Source: Georgenia satyanarayanai
Lineage (GTDB): Bacteria > Actinomycetota > Actinomycetes > Actinomycetales > Actinomycetaceae
Length of the DNA stretch: 64,000 nucleotides
Direction: 5' to 3'
Assembly (NCBI RefSeq): GCF_900116375.1
Contig: NZ_UETB01000007.1
Coordinates: forward strand, 1-64,000
In this document: positions 1 through 8,911 of the stretch, piece by piece
How positions within the stretch are numbered: position 1 is the stretch's first letter
How the letters are laid out: every line of letters starts with the position of its first letter
Position numbers and translations under genes: made by a program
The notes under the pieces: model-generated
Told to the model about the DNA's origin: nothing
The model's input: only the letters and a program-made list of their open reading frames with translations
Databases searched by the model: none

Positions 1-3000
1 AAGTGCACGTCCGTGGACCCGGCCCAGCTGTTGGACAGGTGGAACTCCGCCCCCCGACGGTCGGGCTGCGGCTGCTGCCCACCAGCGGTGGAGAAGGTGA
101 AGGACCACTCGGCCACCGCGCCCTCGGCGAGCACGAAGCCCTCCAGCGCACGCGCCGTGACCGTGACGGTCCCGGAACCCGGGTGGGTCCCGGCCTCCAC
201 GACCTCACCGTCCACCAGGTACTCCACACCCTCGACCCCGGGGACCGTGAACGTGTCGCCCTCGGTGCCGTCCACGTCGGTGAAGGTCACCGCCAGCGGC
301 GTCACCTCCACGGGATCCGGCTGCACCGGGTGCGGTGCCGACAGCGGGGCGATGCTGATCCGGTCGACGATCGGCGCGTTCTCCGCCCGGAGCGGCAGCC
401 CCGGCCAGTTGTCCTCGGCATACGTCTCGCCGTCGAAGTTCGGCAGCTCCTCGGCGGAGATGACGATGCTGTTCGCCCCGGCGGTGAGGTCGAGGACGAC
501 CGTCCGCTCCCAGAAGTTGTTCTCGTGGAACGTCGGCGGGAACATCACCCGCTCGGGAGCGGCGCCGTTGACGGAGAGGTCGGCGTGCCGCCCCATCGGG
601 TTGGGGTTGTAGTGCGTGGCCGGCACCTGCTCCGGGTTGGAGTAGCGGAAGGTGACCGCGTGCGGACCGTCCTCCTGCGCCTCCACCGAGAAGGTCAGGG
701 TGTTCTCGTTGCCGGGCTCACCGCCGACGTCGGTGACGGCGTGCCCGCCCTCGGCGAGCAGGTACTCCGCCACCCGGGCCTCGCCAGCGAGCGTCGCGTC
801 CTCGGCCTGGTACTCGCTGACCGGCAGGACGTCCTCGCCGGGAGCCACGACCAGTCGGTCGAGCAGCACGCCGCCGGCCCCACCGGTGACGGTGACCTTG
901 TTGACGCCACCGGAGAGGTACACCGCGGAGGTCTGCGCCTCGGTGAGGTCGAGCACGTCGCGCTCGTTGACGGTCAGCGTGCCCGCGCCGTCGGTGAGCA
1001 GGTCGGCGGTGAGCGTCGACTCCCCCTCCTGTGCCGAGTAGACCCAGAAGGTGGCGGTCTCGCCGTCGTCCAGCGCGACCGCACCGGCTCCCGAGACGCC
1101 GTCGGCCTCGACACCCTCCGGCGCCTCGAGGACGGTCGTCCCGCCGTCGAGGTCCGCGAGCTCGGCCTCGTACACCGAGCTCGCCGCGTCCGGGTTCGGC
1201 AGGGCCAGGGTGAGGCGGTCGATGAGCACGTCACCGGCCGTGGACCGCGAGCCGTCGAGGCTCTGCGCTGCCAGGGTGATCGTGTGCGTGCCCTCGGTGA
1301 GCTCGACCGTGGTCTCGGCGTGGTCCCACACCACCCACTTGTAGGCCAGTGGGAGGAAGATCTCCTGCTCCTGCTCCCCGTCGACGGTGAGGAACACGTT
1401 GGTCGGTCCCTGCTCCTCGATGAGGTCGTAGGTGTTGAGGCTGTTGGCGAAGACGCTGAGGTCGTAGGTGCCGTCCTGCGGGACGGTCACCTCGAAGTCG
1501 AGCTCGACGTCCGAGCCGGTCCGCAGACCACCGACGTTGTAGCCGCCGGAGGTGTAGAACTTGCCCACGTCCGCCGGTGCCCCCTCCGGACCGTTGACGC
1601 TGTAGCCGCTGCCGCTGTGCGCGGCGTCCTCGGCCTCGTAGCTGCCCTGCCACAGGTCGGGCGTGGCCGTCGTCGACGTCCCCGCACCGGCGGGCATGAC
1701 GACGAGCTCGTACGCGGAGCCGGCCTCCAGCGCAGGCAGGACGTCACCACCGAACTCGAGGGTGATGCCGCCGTCCACCACGGGCAGGACGGTCTCGGCC
1801 ACGTGCCGCGGCTGGGAAGAGTCACCCAGCTGTCCCGTCCACGGGATCTCCCGGACCCACGCGCGCACCTCGTCGCCGAAGAGCTCGGAGGGAATGTTGA
1901 CGACGTCGACGGGGGCTGCGCCGTCGGCGCCACCGAAGACCGAGCGGAGCACCGCGTGCTCCTCGTCCAGCGCCGCGACGCCCTGCAGGGTGTAGTTCTC
2001 CCCCGGCGACGGCGGCGTGACCTCGACGGTGTGCCCGCTGAGTGCGGCGTAGGCGTTGTAGAGCCACCACTGGCCGTTGCCCCGGTTCGCCTCGACGGCG
2101 GAGTCGGAGAGGTTGCCGTTGAGGTTCCAGAAGGCGATCATCGCGTCGACCTTCGACTCCTCGATCGCCGAGATCCACTGGATCATCTGGCCGGGCACCG
2201 AGGTGTGGTAGTTGAAGGCGTACTCGTTGATGTTGATCGGCAGCTCGGTGCCCTCGTACTCGGTGCCGGCGAAGATCTCCCGCTCCCACTCGCGGTACGT
2301 CGCCACGGAGTCGCGGATGTTCTGCGGGTGGCTGAGCTCGTGCCAGGTGATGATGTCGGGCACCGTGCCCGCCTCGACGGCGTGCTCGAGCCACCCGTAG
2401 ACCTGGTCGTAGAGGATGCTCGTGTTCGGCCCGCTGATGCGCGTGCCGGGCAGCTCCTCGCGGATCATCGCGTAGGCGTGGTCCCAGGCGGCGAAGTAGT
2501 CGGTCGGGTCGTCGAGCCAGCTCGTCCGGTCATAGCTCCACTCCCCGGTCCCGAACATGTTGCCCTCGGGCTCGTTGAAGGGCTCGACGACGATGTGCTC
2601 GAGGTACTGCGGCTCGAGCTGCCCGATCATGTCGAGCTGGTCGGCCAGCACCTCCCAGTAGCCGGAGAGCTTCTCCTCGGGGGTGTCCCCGGGCCACTGG
2701 TAGGGGAAGCCGCGGTACCAGTCGGTGGTGCGCACGTAGACGTCACCGCCGGTGGTGTCGGCCAGCTGCTGCACGACCTCCAGTGCGTCGGAGCCCGGGT
2801 GCTGCGCGCCGTCCTGGCCCTTGGTCGCCACGGTGCGCACGTTCATCCCCTCGATGAGGTTGTCGCTCGGCATGCCGTCGGCGTACAGGCCGTACAGCAG
2901 GCCGGCCGCACCACCGTGGACGGGACCGGTGTCGGTGGCGAGGTCGATGCGCAGCTCGCCACGGAACACCGTGACCAGCGCCGTCACGGGCAGCCCGGCC

Positions 3001-3950
3001 GCCTCACCCGCGACCTCGAAGGTCCCGCTCCCGGCGTAGGAGGCGGGGTCCACGTCGTCCCACTGGACGGGGACGTCACGGTCGTACCCGTCGGTGAAGG
3101 AGGCGCGGACCGTCGCGGGCAGCTCCGGGGCGTTGCCCACCGCGGTGCGCAGCTCCACCGTGTCGGACGCCAGTCCGGTCATCGAGGCGGCCTCGTCGCC
3201 GACGAGCTCGGACACCTGGTCCGCGCTGAGGGCGGAGTGGTAGATCCGGAAGTCGTCGACCGCACCACGCAGCCGCGGGTCGGGGTAGAAGGAGCGGCCG
3301 ATGTAGCCGGCTCCGGACGCGCCGGAGGTGAGCAGGTCACCGGCGCCGATGCTGGTGCTCGTCGCCGCCACCTCGACACCGTTGAGGTAGGTGGTGAGCT
3401 CGTCGGCGGCAGCGTCGAGCGTCACCGTGAGGGTGACCCACTCGTCGGCGGGAAGCGCAGCGGGGCCGGTGGTGACGTCCTCCCCGCCCCCGCCGGCGGT
3501 CGTGACGGCGGTGCGCAGGTCGCCGTCGGCGTTCGAGGGCGTGCTGAACAGGTAGCGCTGGTTGTCGGTGCCGAGCGCGTAGATCCACTGCCAGCTCCCC
3601 CCGGAGCCGGCCCACCGCAGGCGGGTGGACACGGTGAGGTCCTCGCTCCCCTCGACCGCCTCGCGCGGGAGGGCGACGTAGCCCCCGTCGCTGCCGCCGG
3701 GGAGGTCGAGGGCGAAGCCGCCGTCACCGGTCTCGACGACCGACGTGCTTCCCTCGATCGTCCCGTCGACCCCGTTGCCGGAGACGTCGGCGACGACGTT
3801 CCCGGCGATCTCGTCCATCGTGTAGTGCAGGTGCGGCTCGGGGACCGCGGCCCCTGCCGGCAGCGCCGTGCCACCGAGCATGCCGGCGGCCAGTGCCGCC
3901 GTCGTCGTGACGGCGAGGGCGTTGTGCCCTCGGCTGGTCGTTCTCATCAT
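1..3950 (-). CDS. Secreted multidomain clan GH-A glycosidase with LamG and CBM6/35-like modules (3' end cut by window edge)
   Basis: At least 1316 residues are visible; the C-terminus lies left of base 1. ATG at 3950 (a second at 3947) follows a GAGAGG box. Order: signal peptide 1-35, LamG-like lectin domain about 38-245, Ig-like (Big_4 type) about 255-325, TIM-barrel hydrolase about 330-720, three stretches opening YEAED, YEAEL and YQAED near 770, 925 and 1047 that look like CBM6/CBM35 binding modules, and an Ig-like stretch from about 1217. FNEPEGN (E460, acid/base) and ININEYA (E576, nucleophile) are the expected clan GH-A pair. The family is uncertain; GH39-like is my best guess, and substrate cannot be told from sequence. 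It sits behind a palindromic LacI operator and near GH127/GH31/GH51/GH43 genes, so an extracellular role on arabinose- or xylose-containing polymer is likely. Whether it ends in a sortase signal cannot be seen. Confidence 0.8.
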   Translation of the reverse strand, partial: MMRTTSRGHNALAVTTTAALAAGMLGGTALPAGAAVPEPHLHYTMDEIAGNVVADVSGNGVDGTIEGSTSVVETGDGGFALDLPGGSDGGYVALPREAVEGSEDLTVSTRLRWAGSGGSWQWIYALGTDNQRYLFSTPSNADGDLRTAVTTAGGGGEDVTTGPAALPADEWVTLTVTLDAAADELTTYLNGVEVAATSTSIGAGDLLTSGASGAGYIGRSFYPDPRLRGAVDDFRIYHSALSADQVSELVGDEAASMTGLASDTVELRTAVGNAPELPATVRASFTDGYDRDVPVQWDDVDPASYAGSGTFEVAGEAAGLPVTALVTVFRGELRIDLATDTGPVHGGAAGLLYGLYADGMPSDNLIEGMNVRTVATKGQDGAQHPGSDALEVVQQLADTTGGDVYVRTTDWYRGFPYQWPGDTPEEKLSGYWEVLADQLDMIGQLEPQYLEHIVVEPFNEPEGNMFGTGEWSYDRTSWLDDPTDYFAAWDHAYAMIREELPGTRISGPNTSILYDQVYGWLEHAVEAGTVPDIITWHELSHPQNIRDSVATYREWEREIFAGTEYEGTELPININEYAFNYHTSVPGQMIQWISAIEESKVDAMIAFWNLNGNLSDSAVEANRGNGQWWLYNAYAALSGHTVEVTPPSPGENYTLQGVAALDEEHAVLRSVFGGADGAAPVDVVNIPSELFGDEVRAWVREIPWTGQLGDSSQPRHVAETVLPVVDGGITLEFGGDVLPALEAGSAYELVVMPAGAGTSTTATPDLWQGSYEAEDAAHSGSGYSVNGPEGAPADVGKFYTSGGYNVGGLRTGSDVELDFEVTVPQDGTYDLSVFANSLNTYDLIEEQGPTNVFLTVDGEQEQEIFLPLAYKWVVWDHAETTVELTEGTHTITLAAQSLDGSRSTAGDVLIDRLTLALPNPDAASSVYEAELADLDGGTTVLEAPEGVEADGVSGAGAVALDDGETATFWVYSAQEGESTLTADLLTDGAGTLTVNERDVLDLTEAQTSAVYLSGGVNKVTVTGGAGGVLLDRLVVAPGEDVLPVSEYQAEDATLAGEARVAEYLLAEGGHAVTDVGGEPGNENTLTFSVEAQEDGPHAVTFRYSNPEQVPATHYNPNPMGRHADLSVNGAAPERVMFPPTFHENNFWERTVVLDLTAGANSIVISAEELPNFDGETYAEDNWPGLPLRAENAPIVDRISIAPLSAPHPVQPDPVEVTPLAVTFTDVDGTEGDTFTVPGVEGVEYLVDGEVVEAGTHPGSGTVTVTARALEGFVLAEGAVAEWSFTFSTAGGQQPQPDRRGAEFHLSNSWAGSTDVH

Positions 3951-3969
3951 CGAGATACCTCTCTGTCGT

Positions 3970-3991
3970 CGGCCTGCCTCACGGCAGGCCG
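3970..3991 (-). promoter_or_regulatory. Leader hairpin upstream of the GH-A gene
   Basis: Nine-base-pair perfect stem (CGGCCTGCC / GGCAGGCCG) with a 4-base loop, ending 20 bases before the start codon at 3950. It could stop read-through from the GH31 gene or shape translation of the GH-A gene. There is no clear U-tract after it. Confidence 0.45.
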
Positions 3992-4043
3992 TCGGCTGGT
4001 ACGCGACTTGTCCGTCGTCGTGGTGCGCAACCTCCTCTCCGGA

Positions 4044-4057
4044 TCGAACCGGTTCGA
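4044..4057. promoter_or_regulatory. LacI-type operator (TCGAACCGGTTCGA)
   Basis: A 14-bp perfect palindrome 87 bases before the GH-A start codon. The same GAACCGGTTC core occurs twice before the lacI gene at 11314-12333 and in degenerate form before the FGGY kinase, so that LacI protein is the likely binder. Confidence 0.7.
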
Positions 4058-4095
4058 CTCAACGGTGGACCCTGCCATCGGGGCAGGGCCCACCG

Positions 4096-6129
4096 TCAGC
4101 TGGTGCGGGCGCCGGCCGTGCGGCCGACGAGGTGGGGCAGGGCTCCGTCGCGCAGGAAGACGGGGACGACGTCGAGCGGTGCGTCCACCGACACCCAGCG
4201 GCCGCCGTCGTGCTCCGTGCCGGTCGCGGCGTCGGTCCACCGCGATCCCGCCGGCAGGTACACGTCGCGCGAGCGTGCGCCCTCGACGACGACGGGGGCC
4301 ACGAGGACGTCGGGCCCGAGGAGGAACTGGTCGCCCACGTCCCAGGCCCGGGCGTCGTCGGGGAAGTCGTGGAACAGGCCGCGCATCACCGGCTGCCCCT
4401 CGCGGTGTGCGGTCTCCATGACCTGTCGCGTGTACGGCCGCAGCGCCTCGCGCAGGTGCACGTACCGCTCGAGGACGGGGTAGACCTCGTCACCGTAGGA
4501 CCACAGCTCGTTCGGTCCGCCGCTGCGCAGGCGCCGTGACCCGTCGCCCGCCGTGACGTCCTCGTAGGGCAGCCGGTCACCGTGCACCCGCATGACGGGG
4601 CAGAACGTGCCGAACTGGAACCAGCGCACGAACAGCTCGCGGAACGCCTCGTCGTCGACGTCACCGAGGTGGAAGCCCCCGATGTCGGTCGTGAACCAGG
4701 CGATCCCGGCGACGCCCATGTGGATGCCCGCGGTGATCTGCCGGCGCAGGTCGGCGAAGGTCGAGCTGATGTCCCCGGACCACGCGAGGGCGCCGTAGCG
4801 CTGGCTGCCCGCCCAGGCGCACCGCACGAGGTTGACGACCTGCTCCTGCCCCGCCGCGCGCTGGCCCTCGTAGAACGCCCGCGAGAAGAGCTGCGGGTAG
4901 AGGTTGCCGACCTTGACGTTGGGGCCGAGGTGGTAGCGGTAGTTGTCGAAGTCGTAGACGCCGTACTCCGGCTCCGCCTCGTCGAGCCAGAACAGCCGCA
5001 CCCCGAGGTCCCCGTAGTTGCGGCGGCACGTGTCCCAGAGGAAGTCGCGGGCCTCGGGGTTGGTGACGTCGAGGAACATGCTCGGTTCCTCGAAGGCCAT
5101 CTGCACCCCGATCCCCCGCTCGGTGCCGACGAGCAGGTTGTTCGCCACCAGGTGCGCGAAGTTCTCCGAGCCCAGGCCGACCTGCGGCCACACCGACACC
5201 ATGAGCTCCACCCCGTGCTCCTGCAGCTCTGCGACCATCGCCGCAGGGTCGGGCCAGAACTCCTCCTCGAAGCGGAAGTCGCCCATGTGGGGCCAGTGGA
5301 AGAAGTCGGCGACGACGACGTCGAGCGGGAGGCCACGGGCGACGTGCTCTCGGACGACGCCGAGCAGCTGGTCCTGGTTCCAGTAGCGCAGCTTGGACTG
5401 CCAGAAGCCCAACCCGTACTCGGGCATCATCGGGACCCTGCCGGTGGCCGCCGTGTACGTGGCGCTGATCTGCGCCGGGGTGTCCCCCGCCGTGATCCAG
5501 TAGTCGAGCTGGTCGGTGACACCGGCACGCCACTCGGTGCGGTTGCGGCCGAAGGTCGCCGTGCCGACGGCCGGGTTGTGCCAGAGGAAGCCGTAGCCCC
5601 GGTCGGAGAGCACGAAGGGGACGCTGGCCTGGGAGTTGCGGTGCGCGAGCTCGAAGGTGCAGCCCTTGAGGTCCAGGTCGTCCTGCTGGTACTGCCCCAT
5701 GCCGTAGAGCTTCTCGTCGGGGTCCGCGGCGAAGGCCGCCGTGACGGCGAGGTCCCCGCCGAGGTGCGGACGCAGGTCCCGGGCTCTCAGCCGCAACGAG
5801 CCGCCGGCGTCGAGCTCCTCGAGGAGGAGCTCACCGCGGTCGTTGTAGAACGCCAGGTGGCACCGGTGCACGGGGTAGCCCACGACGTGCTCGTCGCCGG
5901 TGCTCGCCGTGGCGACAACCCTGATCCGGCCGTTGGTCACGGTGGCCGTGGGGCCCTCGACACGGACCTCGGCCGCCACCCGCGGTGGCGGGAGCAGGGC
6001 GTGGTCGGCGTCGAGGACGTCCCGCTGGAGTGCTGCCCGCACCCGCACGCTGTGCTCGCCCCAGGGCTCGACCCGGAGGGTCTCGCCGCCGCCGCGCCAC
6101 ACCAGGGCGCCGTCGTGCTCGCGGAACAT
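4096..6129 (-). CDS. GH31 family alpha-glycosidase, probable alpha-xylosidase
   Basis: 677 residues from ATG 6129, with GGAGG placed just before it; only two bases separate it from the stop of the GH127 gene upstream, so it is the last gene of that operon. No signal peptide: cytoplasmic. GH31 retaining machinery is visible: nucleophile D383 in LFWLDEAEPE, acid/base D453 in WSGDISSTF, preceded by the barrel strand VVVADFFHWPHMGDF and followed by the FRELFVRWFQFG and RVHGDR segments usual for YicI/alpha-xylosidase-like GH31 enzymes. Predicted to remove a non-reducing alpha-linked sugar, probably xylose, from imported oligosaccharides. Alpha-glucosidase specificity cannot be excluded, because GH31 specificities are hard to separate by motif. 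Confidence 0.88.
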   Translation of the reverse strand: MFREHDGALVWRGGGETLRVEPWGEHSVRVRAALQRDVLDADHALLPPPRVAAEVRVEGPTATVTNGRIRVVATASTGDEHVVGYPVHRCHLAFYNDRGELLLEELDAGGSLRLRARDLRPHLGGDLAVTAAFAADPDEKLYGMGQYQQDDLDLKGCTFELAHRNSQASVPFVLSDRGYGFLWHNPAVGTATFGRNRTEWRAGVTDQLDYWITAGDTPAQISATYTAATGRVPMMPEYGLGFWQSKLRYWNQDQLLGVVREHVARGLPLDVVVADFFHWPHMGDFRFEEEFWPDPAAMVAELQEHGVELMVSVWPQVGLGSENFAHLVANNLLVGTERGIGVQMAFEEPSMFLDVTNPEARDFLWDTCRRNYGDLGVRLFWLDEAEPEYGVYDFDNYRYHLGPNVKVGNLYPQLFSRAFYEGQRAAGQEQVVNLVRCAWAGSQRYGALAWSGDISSTFADLRRQITAGIHMGVAGIAWFTTDIGGFHLGDVDDEAFRELFVRWFQFGTFCPVMRVHGDRLPYEDVTAGDGSRRLRSGGPNELWSYGDEVYPVLERYVHLREALRPYTRQVMETAHREGQPVMRGLFHDFPDDARAWDVGDQFLLGPDVLVAPVVVEGARSRDVYLPAGSRWTDAATGTEHDGGRWVSVDAPLDVVPVFLRDGALPHLVGRTAGARTS

Positions 6130-6131
6130 CG

Positions 6132-8093
6132 TCAGCCTCCTACGGCGGTGGTCGCGGGGATGAACACCCGCATCTGGGCAGGGCCTCGCTCGGCCCACTG
6201 GTGGTACGGCACGAGGGTGAGGTCCACCGGTCGGGTGGCACCCCGTGTCGCCGCCGGCGACGCGTGGTAGGGCAGGGAACCGGTGGCGCCGACCGTGGAC
6301 TGGATCGCCCCGCGGGCGAGGACAGCACCGTCGTCGCCGTCCTGCAGCGGCACGGTCGGGTCGATGCGGATGTCCTCGAGGTCGTGCGCCGCCGCCAGGT
6401 CGGTCGACTCCAGGCACATGACGAGGGGGCCACGCTCGACGGCGACGGTCCCACGCAGGGCGTCGATGCGCGGGTCGGGCCAGGTGTAGCGCGGGGTGGT
6501 CGGCAGGGCGAGGACGAGTCGCTCCCCCTCGTGGACGTCGGCGACCTCCAGCCACCCCGCCGGCACCGGAACGTCCGGCTCCTCACCGCGGGTGAGCGTC
6601 GCTCCGGAGGCCCAGGCGGGCACACGCAGCCGCAGGTCCACCGGGCGGTCGGGGACGGAGAGGACCGTGACGTCGACGACGCCGTCCGCCGGGTACGCGG
6701 TGTCGACCCGCAGGCGCACCTGCCCGCCGCCGTCGAGGGCGACGGCGAGCTCGCCGGGGGCGTACTGGAGGACGGTGACGGTGTCCTCGTCCGCCGCGGC
6801 GAAGTAGGTGTTGAGCGAGGCGAGCGTGCGTGCCACGTTCGTGGGGCAGCAGGAGACGTCGAACCACGGCGCGCGGACGCCGCCCTCGGCGCGGGAGTTC
6901 TCTGCGTCCTGCCTGACGTCCGAGCCGGCCTCGCGCTGGTGCAGCGGGTTGGCGTAGAAGAAGGCGCGACCGTCCTGGCGCGGGGACGTCGCGACGACGT
7001 TGAAGATCGTTCGTTCGATGAGGTCCGCGTACCGGACGTCGTCGGTGGCGAGCAGCAGCCGCCAGGAGACCATGACGGAGGCGATGCCCGCGCACGTCTC
7101 GCAGTAGGCGCGGTCTGCCGGCAGCTCCCAGTCGTCGCCGAACCCCTCGTCCTGGTGGCGCGAGCCCATCCCACCGGTGAGGTAGGTGCGCCGTTCCACG
7201 GAGCGCGTCCACTGCTGCACGACCGCCGCGAGGAGCTCGGCGTCGGCGTTCTCGACGGCGGTGTCGACCGCACCGGCGGCGAGGTACAGGGCGCGGACCG
7301 CATGACCGCTCCAGGCGGTCGCCTCCCGCACCGGGACGTCGTCCTGGAAGTAGGCGGGGCTGAGCAGCGGGACGGGGGTGAGCAGCCCCCGGCCCCGGCG
7401 GTCGACGAAGAGCTGGGCCAGCTCGACGTACCGCGGCTCCCCGGTGGCGCGGCCGAACTCGGCCAGGGCCACCTCGATCTCGGGGTGGCCGCACACGGCG
7501 ACCCTTCCCTCCGGTCCGAACTCGCGGTGGACGTGGTCGGCGACCCGCCGCGCGACCGCGACGAAGCGGTCCTCCCCCGCGGTCCGCAGACGTGCGACGG
7601 CGGCCTGGAGCAGGTGGCCGAAGCAGTAGAGCTCGTGTCCCATCTCCATGTCGCTGTAGCGCGGTGCCTGGTGCGCGTGCCCGAAGCACGTGTTGAGGTA
7701 GCCGTCCTCGTCCTGCGCGGCGGCCACCCGGTCGGTGAGCGTGATGAACAGCTCCTCGACCGCCGGGTCCCCGGTCCGACCGTGCTCCCAGGCGAGCGCC
7801 TCCATGAGCTTGTAGACCTCGGAGTCGGAGAACTGCCAGCCGGGTCGCTCGGCCTGGGTCCGCCCCTGCGCGACCCGGTCGAAGTTGGCCAGCCAGCCGA
7901 GCCTCTCCATCCAGTCCAGGCAGTGCTGGAGGGTGGCGCCGGCGTTCGTCGCCTGGAGCGTCGCCCAGAAGCCGCCGGTGAGGGTCACCTCGCCGAGCCC
8001 TGCTCCGCGGAGCTGGCCCCGGCCGGGGACGACGGGACGGGCGAGCGTGGGCGTTGCCGCGTCAGTGGGCAGCGTGTCGGCGGTCACGGGCAT
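6132..8093 (-). CDS. GH127 beta-L-arabinofuranosidase (first copy)
   Basis: 653 residues from ATG 8093, overlapping the permease stop by one base (TGATG). No signal peptide. GH127 residues known from the Bifidobacterium enzyme HypBA1 are present in order: the acidic residue in DEGFGDD, then AYCETCAG sixteen residues on (zinc-binding Glu and Cys), then SCCPTN (the nucleophilic/zinc cysteine pair). The reaction is retaining hydrolysis of terminal beta-L-arabinofuranose with a zinc-bound cysteine nucleophile. It follows the two permease genes and precedes GH31, so it should act inside the cell on what that importer brings in. A second homolog lies at 30503-32413 in a sister operon. Confidence 0.9.
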   Translation of the reverse strand: MPVTADTLPTDAATPTLARPVVPGRGQLRGAGLGEVTLTGGFWATLQATNAGATLQHCLDWMERLGWLANFDRVAQGRTQAERPGWQFSDSEVYKLMEALAWEHGRTGDPAVEELFITLTDRVAAAQDEDGYLNTCFGHAHQAPRYSDMEMGHELYCFGHLLQAAVARLRTAGEDRFVAVARRVADHVHREFGPEGRVAVCGHPEIEVALAEFGRATGEPRYVELAQLFVDRRGRGLLTPVPLLSPAYFQDDVPVREATAWSGHAVRALYLAAGAVDTAVENADAELLAAVVQQWTRSVERRTYLTGGMGSRHQDEGFGDDWELPADRAYCETCAGIASVMVSWRLLLATDDVRYADLIERTIFNVVATSPRQDGRAFFYANPLHQREAGSDVRQDAENSRAEGGVRAPWFDVSCCPTNVARTLASLNTYFAAADEDTVTVLQYAPGELAVALDGGGQVRLRVDTAYPADGVVDVTVLSVPDRPVDLRLRVPAWASGATLTRGEEPDVPVPAGWLEVADVHEGERLVLALPTTPRYTWPDPRIDALRGTVAVERGPLVMCLESTDLAAAHDLEDIRIDPTVPLQDGDDGAVLARGAIQSTVGATGSLPYHASPAATRGATRPVDLTLVPYHQWAERGPAQMRVFIPATTAVGG

Positions 8094-8911
8094 CAGTCCT
8101 TGATCGCGCCGGCGGTGACTCCGGCGGCGACGTAGCGTTGCGCGACGACGATGAGGATCGCCGCGGGGATGGAGGCCACCACTGCGGTGGCCATGATGGA
8201 GTTCCAGGTCGTCGTGTTGTTTCCGATGTACTGGTAGATGCCCAGGGTGATCGGGATGAGGTCGCCGTTCCGGTTGAGGGTCGAGGCGAAGATGAAGTCC
8301 GACCAGGCCCACAGGAACGCGAAGAGCGAGACGGTGACGATGGAGTTGCGGCTCATCGGCAGGATGATCGAGCGGAAGGTGCGCCAGCTCCCTGCCCCGT
8401 CGATGGTCGCCGCCTGGAGCATCTCCCTGGGGATGCCGGCCATGAAGGCCGTGAAGAGCAGCACGCCGAAGGGCACCGCGATGGTGGAGTCGGCGATGAT
8501 CAGACCCGAGACCGTGTTGAGCATCCCGAGCCGCACGTAGATCGCGTAGAAGCCCATGGCCATGACGACGCTGGGGATCATCTGGGCGACGAGGAGCAGG
8601 AAGTTGAGCCCGCCCCTGCCCCGCACGTGGAGCTTGGACAGCGCGTAACCGGCGGGGGCGGCCACCACGAGGGTCAGCGCCACCGTGCCCAGACCGATGA
8701 GGAGGCTGGTGCCGAGGTTGGGCAGCTGGTCGCGCAGCACGCTGGTGTACCCGTCGAGCGTGGGCTCCTTGGGGTACCAGTGCGGCGGGTTGGCACGCAT
8801 GTTGCTCGTCCGCGTGAGGGAGACGTTGAACATCCAGTAGACCGGGAAGAGCATGATCGCGGTGAGGACGAGACCGATGAGGGTCCGTCCGAGCGGGCGG
8901 CGAGTCTTCAT
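8093..8911 (-). CDS. Carbohydrate ABC transporter permease, MalG type (operon 1)
   Basis: 272 residues from ATG 8911, which overlaps the previous permease stop by four bases (ATGA). Six hydrophobic segments and a cytoplasmic EAA-type loop (LQAATIDGAGSWRTFRSII) mark it as the second inner-membrane subunit of a CUT1 oligosaccharide importer. Partner of the permease at 8908-9882 and the lipoprotein at 9974-11233. No MalK-type ATPase is encoded nearby, so the importer presumably uses a shared MsiK-like ATPase from elsewhere. Confidence 0.93.
   Translation of the reverse strand: MKTRRPLGRTLIGLVLTAIMLFPVYWMFNVSLTRTSNMRANPPHWYPKEPTLDGYTSVLRDQLPNLGTSLLIGLGTVALTLVVAAPAGYALSKLHVRGRGGLNFLLLVAQMIPSVVMAMGFYAIYVRLGMLNTVSGLIIADSTIAVPFGVLLFTAFMAGIPREMLQAATIDGAGSWRTFRSIILPMSRNSIVTVSLFAFLWAWSDFIFASTLNRNGDLIPITLGIYQYIGNNTTTWNSIMATAVVASIPAAILIVVAQRYVAAGVTAGAIKD

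Noticed and set aside
4044-4057. LexA SOS box (TCGAAC and GTTCGA half-sites)
   Set aside because: Half-sites are 2 bp apart, not 4, and the same core recurs only at sugar genes; fits LacI. The true SOS box is at 45833-45848.
3-4421. Open frame of 1472 codons on the + strand
   Set aside because: Antisense shadow of the GH-A gene; the minus strand gives signal peptide, folds and catalytic motifs, while this frame is low-complexity Arg/Gly/Val sequence typical of high-GC antisense.
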